Below, piece by piece: positions 6,740-11,870 of a stretch of 11,870 bases of DNA. Numbering within the stretch: position 1 is the stretch's first letter; each line of letters begins with the position of its first letter. The notes under the pieces were generated by a model. It saw only the letters and a list, made by a program, of their open reading frames with translations, was not told where the DNA came from and searched no databases. This DNA is from Methanofastidiosum sp. Its GTDB lineage: Archaea; Methanobacteriota_B; Thermococci; Methanofastidiosales; Methanofastidiosaceae. Made by a program: the position numbers and the translations under genes. The stretch lies in the NCBI GenBank assembly GCA_013329085.1, contig DUKX01000079.1, positions 1 to 11,870 on the forward strand. Reading direction: 5' to 3'.

Positions 6740-7141
6740 TCATTTGTTCTTGCTTTCAATGACTTCCTTCAAAATTGAAATCTCAAACTTGAGGCGGCCT
6801 ATCTCCGCATTCAAGGAGTCAATCTCAAACTTCTGGTCTAATATCGTTCCATTCTTTGCTATTACAAGGTTTTGTAGCCTTAGATTCTCCTCTGAAATTC
6901 TTCTATTATAATCATTTAAGGCCTCAGCTTCCCTATCTGTCATGTTGCATCCGCCTATCTGTGCAGTCGGTTGCTTGGCAGGCTGGTCTGAAGTGGTCTG
7001 AGTAGTTGTTGTAGTTGTGTAGTTATTTTGAGCAGGATTTGCTATGGCGTTCCCGACAGCAAGTCCTAGTATAAATCCAATGAAGATTAGAATCACAGCT
7101 ATTTTAGTTATGTCGTTTATTGCCTCCATAATCGCACCCAT
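6740..7141 (-). CDS. Small membrane-anchored coiled-coil protein, partner of the transglutaminase-like protein
   Basis: 133 residues. A TM anchor spans about 12-33 (TKIAVILIFIGFILGLAVGN), followed by a Thr-rich linker (41-50) and a single Cys at 65. A long heptad-like coiled coil fills about 70-131. The anchor's end (LGLAVGNAIANPAQ) resembles that of the downstream protein (VGVALVNYANSPA), so the two look paralogous at the N-terminus, with only the downstream one bearing an enzyme domain. A strong Shine-Dalgarno GGAGGT at 7150-7155 ends 8 bases before ATG 7141, which settles this start over the internal ATG at residue 5. Likely first gene of a two-gene operon. An extracytoplasmic coiled-coil scaffold is an inference. 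Confidence 0.8.
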   Translation of the reverse strand: MGAIMEAINDITKIAVILIFIGFILGLAVGNAIANPAQNNYTTTTTTQTTSDQPAKQPTAQIGGCNMTDREAEALNDYNRRISEENLRLQNLVIAKNGTILDQKFEIDSLNAEIGRLKFEISILKEVIESKNK

Positions 7142-7149
7142 TTATAATT

Positions 7150-7155
7150 ACCTCC
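7150..7155 (-). promoter_or_regulatory. Shine-Dalgarno site of the TM/coiled-coil operon
   Basis: GGAGGT on the minus strand ends 8 bases before ATG 7141. It contrasts with the leaderless starts of most neighbours. Confidence 0.75.
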
Positions 7156-7188
7156 TACAATTGATTCACTATTGTTTTGCATTTATCC

Positions 7189-7197
7189 TTTATAAAA
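7189..7197 (-). promoter_or_regulatory. TATA box of the TM/coiled-coil operon
   Basis: TTTTATAAA on the minus strand is centred at 7193. It predicts a start near 7167 and a leader of about 26 bases that includes the Shine-Dalgarno site. Confidence 0.45.
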
Positions 7198-7245
7198 ATA
7201 TGGAAAATAGGGAAAATAGAGAAAAATAATTCTTTTCCAGTTAAC

Positions 7246-7258
7246 TTTTGGCCCTAAT
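7246..7258. repeat. GCCCTAA-type intergenic repeat, copy 2
   Basis: TTTTGGCCCTAAT lies in the divergent intergenic region, 16 bases before copy 3 in the same orientation. Confidence 0.35.
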
Positions 7259-7261
7259 TTT

Positions 7262-7276
7262 ACTGGCCCTAAAAAT
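7262..7276. repeat. 15-bp direct repeat flanking the membrane gene, left copy
   Basis: ACTGGCCCTAAAAAT matches 14 of 15 bases of the copy at 8102-8116, same orientation. The pair brackets the 7402-8076 gene. Confidence 0.45.
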
Positions 7277-7372
7277 GAATAACTGTCCAGATTCAAATCT
7301 GTCATGAAGCCAAATCGAGGTCGGAAAATATGGCTAGATGGTGATTATTTTGGGTTATATTTTGGATATTTA

Positions 7373-7383
7373 TTTAAATAAAA
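7373..7383 (+). promoter_or_regulatory. TATA box of the polytopic membrane gene
   Basis: TTTAAATAAAA is centred about 25-26 bases before ATG 7402, implying a leaderless transcript. Confidence 0.5.
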
Positions 7384-7401
7384 TCACACAATGACTAACG
7401 A

Positions 7402-8076
7402 ATGAATCAAAAATCCTATTGGATAAGGGTATATGAGATAGTATTTACAAGCCTTATCCTTTCGTCAATTATCTATTTAATCACATCTAATACTAAAGAT
7501 ATTAGTAATACAATATTGGGGGGGAGTATACTAATCCCTTTGGCATTCTATTATGGAATTCAAGTTGATTATTATCTCTACAAAATTGGTACTTTAAAAA
7601 AATTAGGGAATATATTACTTATGGGGATATCGGTATCGATGCTATTTATATCGTATGGGCTTATATCTGAACTACAAAAATACCTAAATAATTTAAAAGA
7701 ATTGTTACAAAATAATATTGAAACTGCCGAGGTAATAAATAATTATGTATTAAATGAATCATGGTGGTTACTTGGTGGATTACTACTCCTTAACATGATG
7801 TTTTTTTTTGCGATTATTTATTATTATCCTGAGATTAAATCTCATTTTTATTCTAAACACTCTAAATGTTTTCTCTTCTTTTTAACTAGGTCAAACATAA
7901 TAACATCTGTATTTTATACCATAGCTTTTATTAGTAATTATTTAATGAGAATATTTCATATAGAAAATATTTTTTACAGTTTTATATTCTCTTGTATAAT
8001 TCTTTTAATTATTTATTTGGCATCTGATTTTTTTAAAAAACGAGAAATAAACGTTTCTGGAACTATGTGTGGCTAG
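7402..8076 (+). CDS. Polytopic membrane protein of unknown function
   Basis: 224 residues with about six hydrophobic segments, roughly 12-29, 36-57, 66-88, 120-142, 162-182 and 189-208. An Asn/Leu/Glu-rich stretch at about 90-115 between segments 3 and 4 could form an amphipathic helix. No conserved motif is recognised. The C-terminus after a basic FFKKREI is short and ends ...GTMCG, then TAG. The coding sequence looks more AT-rich than the helicase and the transglutaminase-like gene (many AAT, ATT and TTA codons). The gene stands alone between two 15-bp direct repeats, which may mean it was acquired separately. The ideal TATA position supports ATG 7402. Confidence 0.7.
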   Translation: MNQKSYWIRVYEIVFTSLILSSIIYLITSNTKDISNTILGGSILIPLAFYYGIQVDYYLYKIGTLKKLGNILLMGISVSMLFISYGLISELQKYLNNLKELLQNNIETAEVINNYVLNESWWLLGGLLLLNMMFFFAIIYYYPEIKSHFYSKHSKCFLFFLTRSNIITSVFYTIAFISNYLMRIFHIENIFYSFIFSCIILLIIYLASDFFKKREINVSGTMCG

Positions 8077-8101
8077 ATAAATAATAGTAGTATACTAAAA
8101 A

Positions 8102-8116
8102 ACTGGCCCTAAGAAT
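8102..8116. repeat. 15-bp direct repeat flanking the membrane gene, right copy
   Basis: ACTGGCCCTAAGAAT lies 26 bases after the stop of the membrane gene. It differs from the left copy (7262-7276) at one position. Confidence 0.45.
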
Positions 8117-8281
8117 ACCATAGGTGCTGAAACACAATACCAACAAAAACCTCCGGCCCATATACAGTGCTTTTACATGAAGACTATACTCCTATTGGCC
8201 TTATTTCTTATAGAATATTATATAATATATTTTATCGTCTAATAATCTAATCTAAATTTATAAAAACTTTTAAATTATAAT

Positions 8282-8307
8282 TAAATCACAATTATTATTG
8301 TGATTTA
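8282..8307. promoter_or_regulatory. Perfect palindrome, candidate operator
   Basis: Arms TAAATCACAAT (8282-8292) and ATTGTGATTTA (8297-8307) are exact reverse complements around TATT. The left arm overlaps a TATA-like TTATAATTAAAT (about 8275-8286), and the right arm ends one base before ATG 8309. A dimeric repressor bound here would cover the core promoter. It could instead act as an RNA hairpin, but no T-tract follows it on either strand. Confidence 0.5.
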
Positions 8308-8308
8308 C

Positions 8309-8395
8309 ATGTATATATCAGTATTAGATAAAGTAGATGGGATTAAGCCCAAAGCCAAAAAAATAGGGAAAAATACGCATTCTATCCATCAGTAG
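8309..8395 (+). CDS. Possible 28-residue basic peptide
   Basis: The ATG at 8309 opens a 28-codon frame (MYISVLDKVDGIKPKAKKIG, then a short tail) ending in TAG. A TATA-like sequence about 26-28 bases upstream and the palindrome against its start give it a promoter-like context. Its last 14 bases overlap, tail to tail, the end of the HhH gene. The peptide is Lys-rich with no membrane segment. It may be a genuine small protein, the truncated front of a lost gene, or chance. Confidence 0.25.
   Translation: MYISVLDKVDGIKPKAKKIGKNTHSIHQ
8357..8373 (-). terminator. T-tract terminator of the HhH gene
   Basis: On the minus strand, TTTTT (8369-8373) and TTTTTTT (8357-8363) follow the TAG stop by 8-25 bases, as in archaeal intrinsic terminators. 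Confidence 0.5.
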
Positions 8396-9086
8396 AAATT
8401 ATAAAATTTTTATTATTGAGAACATAATTGCCAAAAGTAATATTATTGAATCTATTTAGATGATTGCCCCAGTAAGCAATCTCTTTTCTGATAGCGGGAA
8501 TATTCCCTTTTAATCTTTTTATTTGATTGTTCAAATCTACATTTTTCTTGGAATAGTAATTATCAATTTTAGATTTGCCTTTAAAATCTAAATCATTCTG
8601 GAGTGCATATTCAATATACTCAAAATACTGCATTATTGCCCTAATAATTGCTGAGCTTTTACCTGGCCCTATCCCTTCAATCTGGTTAAGCCGGGCATAA
8701 ATATCATTTGGTATAGTCCATTTTTTGAGAAAATTACTATATTTAACTGAAAAACCTCTTAAATCTTGGAAGCCATAATGCTTTAGAGTTTCAATCGTGC
8801 CCCTGCCTATCCCTTCAAAGGATCTTAATTGTGAAATAGTCCATTGCTCAAAAAGACAAGTCCGTTTTTCATTATACATTTCCTGGCCTAATTTATCAAT
8901 CTCCGACTCTATCTTTGATACGGCGTTCTTGATATTTTTCAGCCTGTATTTCGAGTCATTGTACTTTCTAAGGTAGGCCATCTTCTCATTATATTCTGCA
9001 GTGCGGGTGTATTTGCCATAAACAAATACAAGAACAATCAAAAAGAATACAAGAACTATTGATAAATAAGCAATATACTGGTCCAT
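8382..9086 (-). CDS. Membrane-anchored protein with two helix-hairpin-helix motifs
   Basis: 234 residues. One N-terminal TM helix spans about 6-24 (AYLSIVLVFFLIVLVFVYG) and is followed by basic residues, so the rest should be cytosolic. A coiled-coil-like segment runs about 32-72. Two HhH motifs with the G-I-G hairpin follow: LRSFEGIGRGTIETLKHYG (about 87-105) and LNQIEGIGPGKSSAIIRAI (about 133-151). A second coiled or helical segment covers about 180-210. HhH pairs usually bind DNA backbone without sequence specificity. A membrane-tethered DNA-binding protein is inferred; protein-protein use of the HhH fold is the alternative. It is divergent from the membrane HNH nuclease gene, with only 103 bases between start codons. 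The TATA box at 9110-9117, 27 bases upstream, fixes the start; the mRNA is leaderless. The stop is TAG. Confidence 0.82.
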   Translation of the reverse strand: MDQYIAYLSIVLVFFLIVLVFVYGKYTRTAEYNEKMAYLRKYNDSKYRLKNIKNAVSKIESEIDKLGQEMYNEKRTCLFEQWTISQLRSFEGIGRGTIETLKHYGFQDLRGFSVKYSNFLKKWTIPNDIYARLNQIEGIGPGKSSAIIRAIMQYFEYIEYALQNDLDFKGKSKIDNYYSKKNVDLNNQIKRLKGNIPAIRKEIAYWGNHLNRFNNITFGNYVLNNKNFIISTDG

Positions 9087-9109
9087 TGTTTAGTTCTTAG
9101 TTGCCTAAG

Positions 9110-9117
9110 TTTAAATT
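9110..9117 (-). promoter_or_regulatory. TATA box of the HhH gene
   Basis: AATTTAAA on the minus strand is centred 27 bases before ATG 9086, giving a leaderless transcript. Confidence 0.55.
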
Positions 9118-9160
9118 ATTAATTAGTTCTAGATGTGGTCTATTTATTTTTAGATAGCAA

Positions 9161-9166
9161 TTTAAA
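9161..9166 (+). promoter_or_regulatory. TATA box of the HNH nuclease gene
   Basis: TTTAAA (within CAATTTAAAG) is centred about 26 bases before ATG 9190. It lies 43 bases from the divergent HhH TATA box, so both genes share one short control region. Confidence 0.5.
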
Positions 9167-9189
9167 GTTAAAATATTCATATTCAACGA

Positions 9190-10164
9190 ATGAGATTTAT
9201 TTGCATAATCTTCGCCGCAATCCAGGTATATATGGCGTCTTTGATTGGCGCATACTGCCAAACAACAGAATCAAGCAGTGGCGGAGGATCTATAGGTGGC
9301 CTGTTCATTTTATTATTTTTAGCTTTTATTATTTACAAAGCAAAATCTATTTCATCAACTTCCCGATCTAAAAAAAGAAAAAAAGCTGAAACTTGGCCAT
9401 CTATAAACAACTTAAATTCAATTTTTAACCCTTCATTTAACAGCATTAATGCATATTCTAATAATCCCACGATCTCACATGAAAATAAGTATATATCAAA
9501 ATACAATGCAAAAAGGAATTACAACAATATTCGAATTGGTAATGACTACCCGGTCAACTGGCAGGAATTAAGGCAAGAAGTTTTAGAGAGAGATGGGTAT
9601 ATATGCAAGAATTGTGGTGCCAAAGATAGTCTACATGTCCACCATATAGTTCCAAAAAGCAAAGGTGGAGGCCATCATCTTGATAATCTGGCCACTTTAT
9701 GTTTCAATTGCCATGCTAAATCACACCCGCATATGGAACATATGATCAAAACAAAATCTTACCACTCTCCTGAAAAAGAAGGAGATGTATACGGGAAAGA
9801 TATCTCGACTCTTCCTGTTTTTAATGCTAAACATAATGTTAACTTTTGCAAAGAATGTGGCGCTAGATTGCATGAGATTGATAATAAAGATCTTGGGGAT
9901 AGAACTCTTAAAGTGTATCAATGTGAATTCTGCGGAGCTATTCACAATAAAAGTTTTCTTAAAAAGCGCCCATATGATTTCAAATATCCGCAAGTGCCAA
10001 AGAAAGATAATAAATCTGCTGATCTAAAGTATTGCAGAAACTGTGGAAATGAGTTATATTTATCCGATACAGAGAAATTTGAAGATTTAATGATAAAAAG
10101 TTTTGAATGCCCAAAATGTAAATCAATATATAAAAAACGATATCGAAAAAAGACTACGTTGTAA
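9190..10164 (+). CDS. Membrane-anchored HNH endonuclease with two C-terminal zinc ribbons
   Basis: 324 residues. Two hydrophobic N-terminal segments (about 3-21 and 36-50) flank a GGGSIGG turn, and a basic KKRKK follows, placing the rest in the cytosol. A low-complexity Ser/Asn linker runs about 53-110. The HNH domain spans about 121-180: C139-x-x-C142, H151/H152 in HVHHIVPKSKGGG, N166 in LDNLATLC, C171-x-x-C174 and H175. Both the zinc Cys set and the catalytic His-Asn-His are intact, so an active DNA nuclease is predicted. Two further zinc ribbons follow: C220/C223 with C245/C248, and C282/C285 with C307/C310. HNH nucleases of this zinc type are common in defence, mobile and phage contexts; a membrane anchor is unusual. 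The first segment could instead be a cleaved signal peptide. The TATA distance supports ATG 9190. Confidence 0.85.
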   Translation: MRFICIIFAAIQVYMASLIGAYCQTTESSSGGGSIGGLFILLFLAFIIYKAKSISSTSRSKKRKKAETWPSINNLNSIFNPSFNSINAYSNNPTISHENKYISKYNAKRNYNNIRIGNDYPVNWQELRQEVLERDGYICKNCGAKDSLHVHHIVPKSKGGGHHLDNLATLCFNCHAKSHPHMEHMIKTKSYHSPEKEGDVYGKDISTLPVFNAKHNVNFCKECGARLHEIDNKDLGDRTLKVYQCEFCGAIHNKSFLKKRPYDFKYPQVPKKDNKSADLKYCRNCGNELYLSDTEKFEDLMIKSFECPKCKSIYKKRYRKKTTL

Positions 10165-10179
10165 TTTAGGGACAACGTA
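10155..10179. repeat. 8-bp-arm inverted repeat at the end of the HNH gene
   Basis: TACGTTGT (10155-10162) and ACAACGTA (10172-10179) surround a 9-base loop and overlap the TAA stop. No T-tract follows, so termination is doubtful. It could stabilise the 3' end or bind a regulator of the next gene. Confidence 0.35.
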
Positions 10180-10236
10180 TTAGTCCGTATATGCCATAAC
10201 AAAATCAGGTGATGCAAAACGGCAGCAATAGTTGAA

Positions 10237-10488
10237 ATGAACGGAAAGAAGTTTGTTCAAGGAAATGAGATAATAGCCGCTTGGAAGAGTGAAACTGGCT
10301 GGCACTGGTTTGCAACTGAAGTTTCTGAAATAAGGCGGGTAGAGGACGAGACAGGCGGCTCAGTGATAAACGGAAAGCCAGAAAACGACATAATCTACTA
10401 TGGCCTTGTATTAGGGCCAACAGAGGAGTGGGGCTATTTCTCTGGAAGAGAGCTTGAAGTAAATGAAAGAGTAGAAAAATTATTTTAA
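10237..10488 (+). CDS. Small DUF2958-like protein
   Basis: 83 residues, no membrane segment. The pattern GWHWFATEV, then DIIYYGLVLG, then EWGYFSGRELE resembles, from memory, the W-x-x-T-E, FGL-x-x-G and E-x-GYxSLSELE landmarks of DUF2958, a short family found often on plasmids, integrative elements and phages. No biochemical role is known to me. The start is uncertain. Eight more codons upstream (after C, KTAAIVE) look coding, and an ATG at 10212 following AGGTG would reach them if one base (the C at 10215) were absent, giving MKTAAIVEMNGKKF. As written, ATG 10237 is the first usable start. A run of six T starts right after the stop. It lies 72 bases behind the HNH gene on the same strand and may share its transcript. 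Confidence 0.65.
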   Translation: MNGKKFVQGNEIIAAWKSETGWHWFATEVSEIRRVEDETGGSVINGKPENDIIYYGLVLGPTEEWGYFSGRELEVNERVEKLF

Positions 10489-10494
10489 TTTTTT
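10489..10494 (+). terminator. T-tract terminator of the DUF2958-like gene
   Basis: TTTTTT immediately follows the TAA stop and is continued by ATTATT, fitting an archaeal T-tract terminator. Confidence 0.45.
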
Positions 10495-10585
10495 ATTATT
10501 GCATTAAAAGTAGGATTATTTATCATTGTTAAAAATGGAGCCCAAGATAGATTGTTTTATCTATAAATGAAGTGCAATATGAATT

Positions 10586-10605
10586 AAAAATTAGAAAAAT
10601 AAAAA
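10586..10605 (-). terminator. T-tract terminator of the secreted-protein gene
   Basis: Three runs of five T on the minus strand (10601-10605, 10595-10599, 10586-10590) come just after the TAA stop at 10607-10609. Confidence 0.5.
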
Positions 10606-10606
10606 T

Positions 10607-11281
10607 TTATTCATTGTCTTCAATCTGAGTCTTTTTTTGGAGATTCTTTGTTATTATAGCCCATATTCTATCTATTGGATGGCTTTTAATGATTTTAAAA
10701 TTACCTATAGAAGTAGAGGCAATGACTTGAACGGAATCAGGACATAGATTAACGCGCTTACAATTTGCAAGATCAGTAAGTTGAACCATTTCCACTATAA
10801 TGTTATAATTGCCGCTAGGGGCTGTGTCAGCCATTTGAACTGTAAAAGTTGTTGTTGCATCATAGTTTGAGGGATAAGAGGCGATATGCCCATCAGTATC
10901 ATAATACCCATAATAACCGACGAATTTGCCATTAACAAGAGTAAAAGTGTCGTTGATATTATAGTTATCGCCACCTTCAAGTTGTGTTTCTGGGAATGCT
11001 TTATTTATGTTAGTAATAGTAAAGATTCTATCCCTAGTTGTACCTTGAGAAAATGGACCTTCTAAAGTAATTCTGAAGATAACGTTGGGATAACTAGCGC
11101 CTGTGGCGGGATTTATGGTCCTGCAACTTACATCAAATGGTGTTATGCGGTCCACGATTTGTGGATTTTGTAAGGTCATAATTGGAGAATCTGCAGTAGC
11201 ATTGAAACTTACTGGATTCATTGCCGTCAATATAGATACAACTAATAATATTCCTATAATTATAGATTTTATTTTTTTCAT
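10607..11281 (-). CDS. Secreted protein of unknown function
   Basis: 224 residues. A signal peptide is clear: basic MKKIK, then a hydrophobic core (SIIIGILLVVSILTA) and a likely cut after NATA at residue 30. The mature part is polar and probably beta-rich (many T, N, Y, G; FTITNINK, TFTVQMADTAPSGNYNIIVE), like an immunoglobulin-like or adhesin module. No family is recognised with certainty. The segment with PSGNYNIIVEM resembles the closing strand motif (P-x-G-x-Y) common in secreted beta-sandwich domains. Cys 174 and 180 could form a disulphide; Cys 53 is the third. The C-terminus is basic then acidic, with no anchor seen, so it should be released or bound to the surface by partners. GGAGGA sits 6 bases before the ATG. 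Confidence 0.78.
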   Translation of the reverse strand: MKKIKSIIIGILLVVSILTAMNPVSFNATADSPIMTLQNPQIVDRITPFDVSCRTINPATGASYPNVIFRITLEGPFSQGTTRDRIFTITNINKAFPETQLEGGDNYNINDTFTLVNGKFVGYYGYYDTDGHIASYPSNYDATTTFTVQMADTAPSGNYNIIVEMVQLTDLANCKRVNLCPDSVQVIASTSIGNFKIIKSHPIDRIWAIITKNLQKKTQIEDNE

Positions 11282-11287
11282 TTTAAA

Positions 11288-11293
11288 TCCTCC
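11288..11293 (-). promoter_or_regulatory. Shine-Dalgarno site of the secreted-protein gene
   Basis: GGAGGA on the minus strand ends 6 bases before ATG 11281 and confirms this start. Confidence 0.7.
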
Positions 11294-11296
11294 AAG

Positions 11297-11324
11297 TATT
11301 GATTATCATCATTAATAATCAATA
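11297..11324. promoter_or_regulatory. 10-bp-arm inverted repeat in the leader of the secreted-protein gene
   Basis: TATTGATTAT (11297-11306) and ATAATCAATA (11315-11324) are exact reverse complements around CATCATTA. The repeat lies between the TATA box and the Shine-Dalgarno site and spans the expected start site. It fits an operator or a 5' leader hairpin. Confidence 0.45.
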
Positions 11325-11338
11325 ACTATTAAATAATG

Positions 11339-11348
11339 GATATATAAG
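11339..11348 (-). promoter_or_regulatory. TATA box of the secreted-protein gene
   Basis: CTTATATATC on the minus strand is centred near 11344, predicting a start near 11318 and a leader of about 37 bases. ATTTAATAG at 11326-11335 is an alternative box. Confidence 0.4.
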
Positions 11349-11401
11349 CTTTTCGATGAATTCTGCGAAATACGCAAATGCTACTATTACTGTTGTTCAA
11401 A

Positions 11402-11870
11402 TCAATCTGAGTTTTCTTCAAATCTTTTCTTCACGATTGCCATAAGAGTATTGTGTGAATCGGATTCGATAGAATCAATAAACTCCATCTTGTCAGCCAT
11501 TTCTTCCAAGCTTTTAACATAGTTTGATATGTCTTCTATTTCTGAATCTAAGACTCTGTTTTTAATTGACTTTTCTACCCAGCTTCTAATTTCGGAAAGC
11601 CCTCTCACACAATCTTCTATGCTATCGATTTCGCCATCTTTCTTATCTTCAGACAGAATATCTAAAGATTTTTTGATATGTCAAGGCATTTTTTATATAT
11701 GTTTTGGCCTCTTTCGTTTTCAATAATTGCATTGCTTTCGAGGCAATCAAACTCATCCCTGTTTTTATTCAGGTTTTCGAAAAGAAAATCTTTTTTTCTT
11801 TTTTTATCAGGTATTTCTTTGAAGATATCTGAATCATCTGAAATAAAATTCGCCCCTGCAGTTACATATA
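11402..11870 (-). pseudogene. Charged protein of unknown function, partial and split by a -1 frame change
   Basis: Two minus-strand frames join into one plausible protein. The upstream frame enters from the window edge and reads ...ISDDSDIFKEIPDKKRKKDF...CLDISKNL, then TAG at 11662-11664. The downstream frame continues as KSLDILSEDKKDGEIDSIED and ends ...KKRFEENSD at 11402. The switch falls in the A6 run at 11669-11674, read A AAA AAT in the upstream frame; seven A's would make one frame. The downstream frame has no ATG, only a GTG at 11608, so it is not a natural separate gene. The product is highly charged, probably helical in the C-terminal half, with no membrane segment and no family I recognise. 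The causes could be a one-base deletion, a homopolymer read error, or programmed -1 frameshifting. The start is outside the window. Confidence 0.6.

Larger units (their letters stand above)
8077..8381. other. 305-base intergenic region
   Basis: It holds the right copy of the 15-bp repeat (8102-8116), an AT-rich stretch (8200-8280), a perfect palindrome (8282-8307) and the start of a possible 28-codon ORF. No tRNA-like or other RNA fold stands out by eye between 8117 and 8200. Confidence 0.5.

Noticed and set aside
7288..7301. CAGATTCAAATCTG resembling a tRNA T-arm and thus a possible attachment site
   Set aside because: The loop and stem register are wrong for a T-arm (A instead of G before TTCAAAT, and the stem does not pair in register). 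No acceptor or anticodon arm surrounds it.
10155..10179. Hairpin as a classic terminator of the HNH gene
   Set aside because: No T-tract follows the stem; it is listed only as an inverted repeat.
10547..10564. 6-bp-arm hairpin ATAGAT/ATCTAT between the convergent genes ending at 10488 and 10607
   Set aside because: The stem is short and AT-only apart from one G/C pair, and the T-tracts next to each stop already account for termination.

Overview
The window reads as archaeal DNA. Most genes have an AT-rich TATA box (TTTAAAT or TTTATAA type) whose centre lies 23 to 28 bases before the start codon, so transcripts would be leaderless. Two exported or membrane genes instead carry a longer leader with a GGAGG Shine-Dalgarno site, and gene ends often run into T-tracts, which serve as terminators in archaea. 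The sequence is AT-rich. A low-GC methanogen-like euryarchaeote is a guess, since no taxonomic marker gene is present. TAG, TGA and TAA all end apparently intact genes, so standard decoding is expected.

Left edge (1-600, minus strand): the start of a DUF262 (GmrSD-like) gene broken by TAG at codon 28, an orphan coding fragment, and a small zinc-ribbon protein. Then 799-4557 (plus strand): a SIMPL/DUF541 protein, followed by a UvrD/PcrA-type helicase joined to a C-terminal Fe-S PD-(D/E)XK nuclease. An in-frame TGA just before helicase motif VI interrupts that long gene.

Middle (4624-7141, minus strand): a zinc-ribbon protein made mostly of Gly-aromatic-Asp pentapeptide repeats; two tiny overlapping membrane-protein genes; and a two-gene operon of TM-plus-coiled-coil proteins, one of which carries an outward-facing transglutaminase-like domain. 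A lone polytopic membrane protein (7402-8076) lies between two near-identical 15-bp direct repeats.

Right part: a 305-base gap with a perfect 11-bp-arm palindrome at the likely promoter of a 28-codon ORF. Next come two divergent membrane-anchored DNA-related proteins, one with two helix-hairpin-helix motifs and one an HNH endonuclease with two extra zinc ribbons. They are followed by a small DUF2958-like protein, a secreted protein with a palindrome in its leader, and a charged-protein gene cut by the window edge and split by a -1 frame change at an A AAA AAT site.

The most notable features are the divergent membrane HNH/HhH pair and the cluster of interrupted genes (TAG, TGA, frameshift), which point to gene decay, recoding or sequence error. 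No rRNA, tRNA, CRISPR array or transposase was found.
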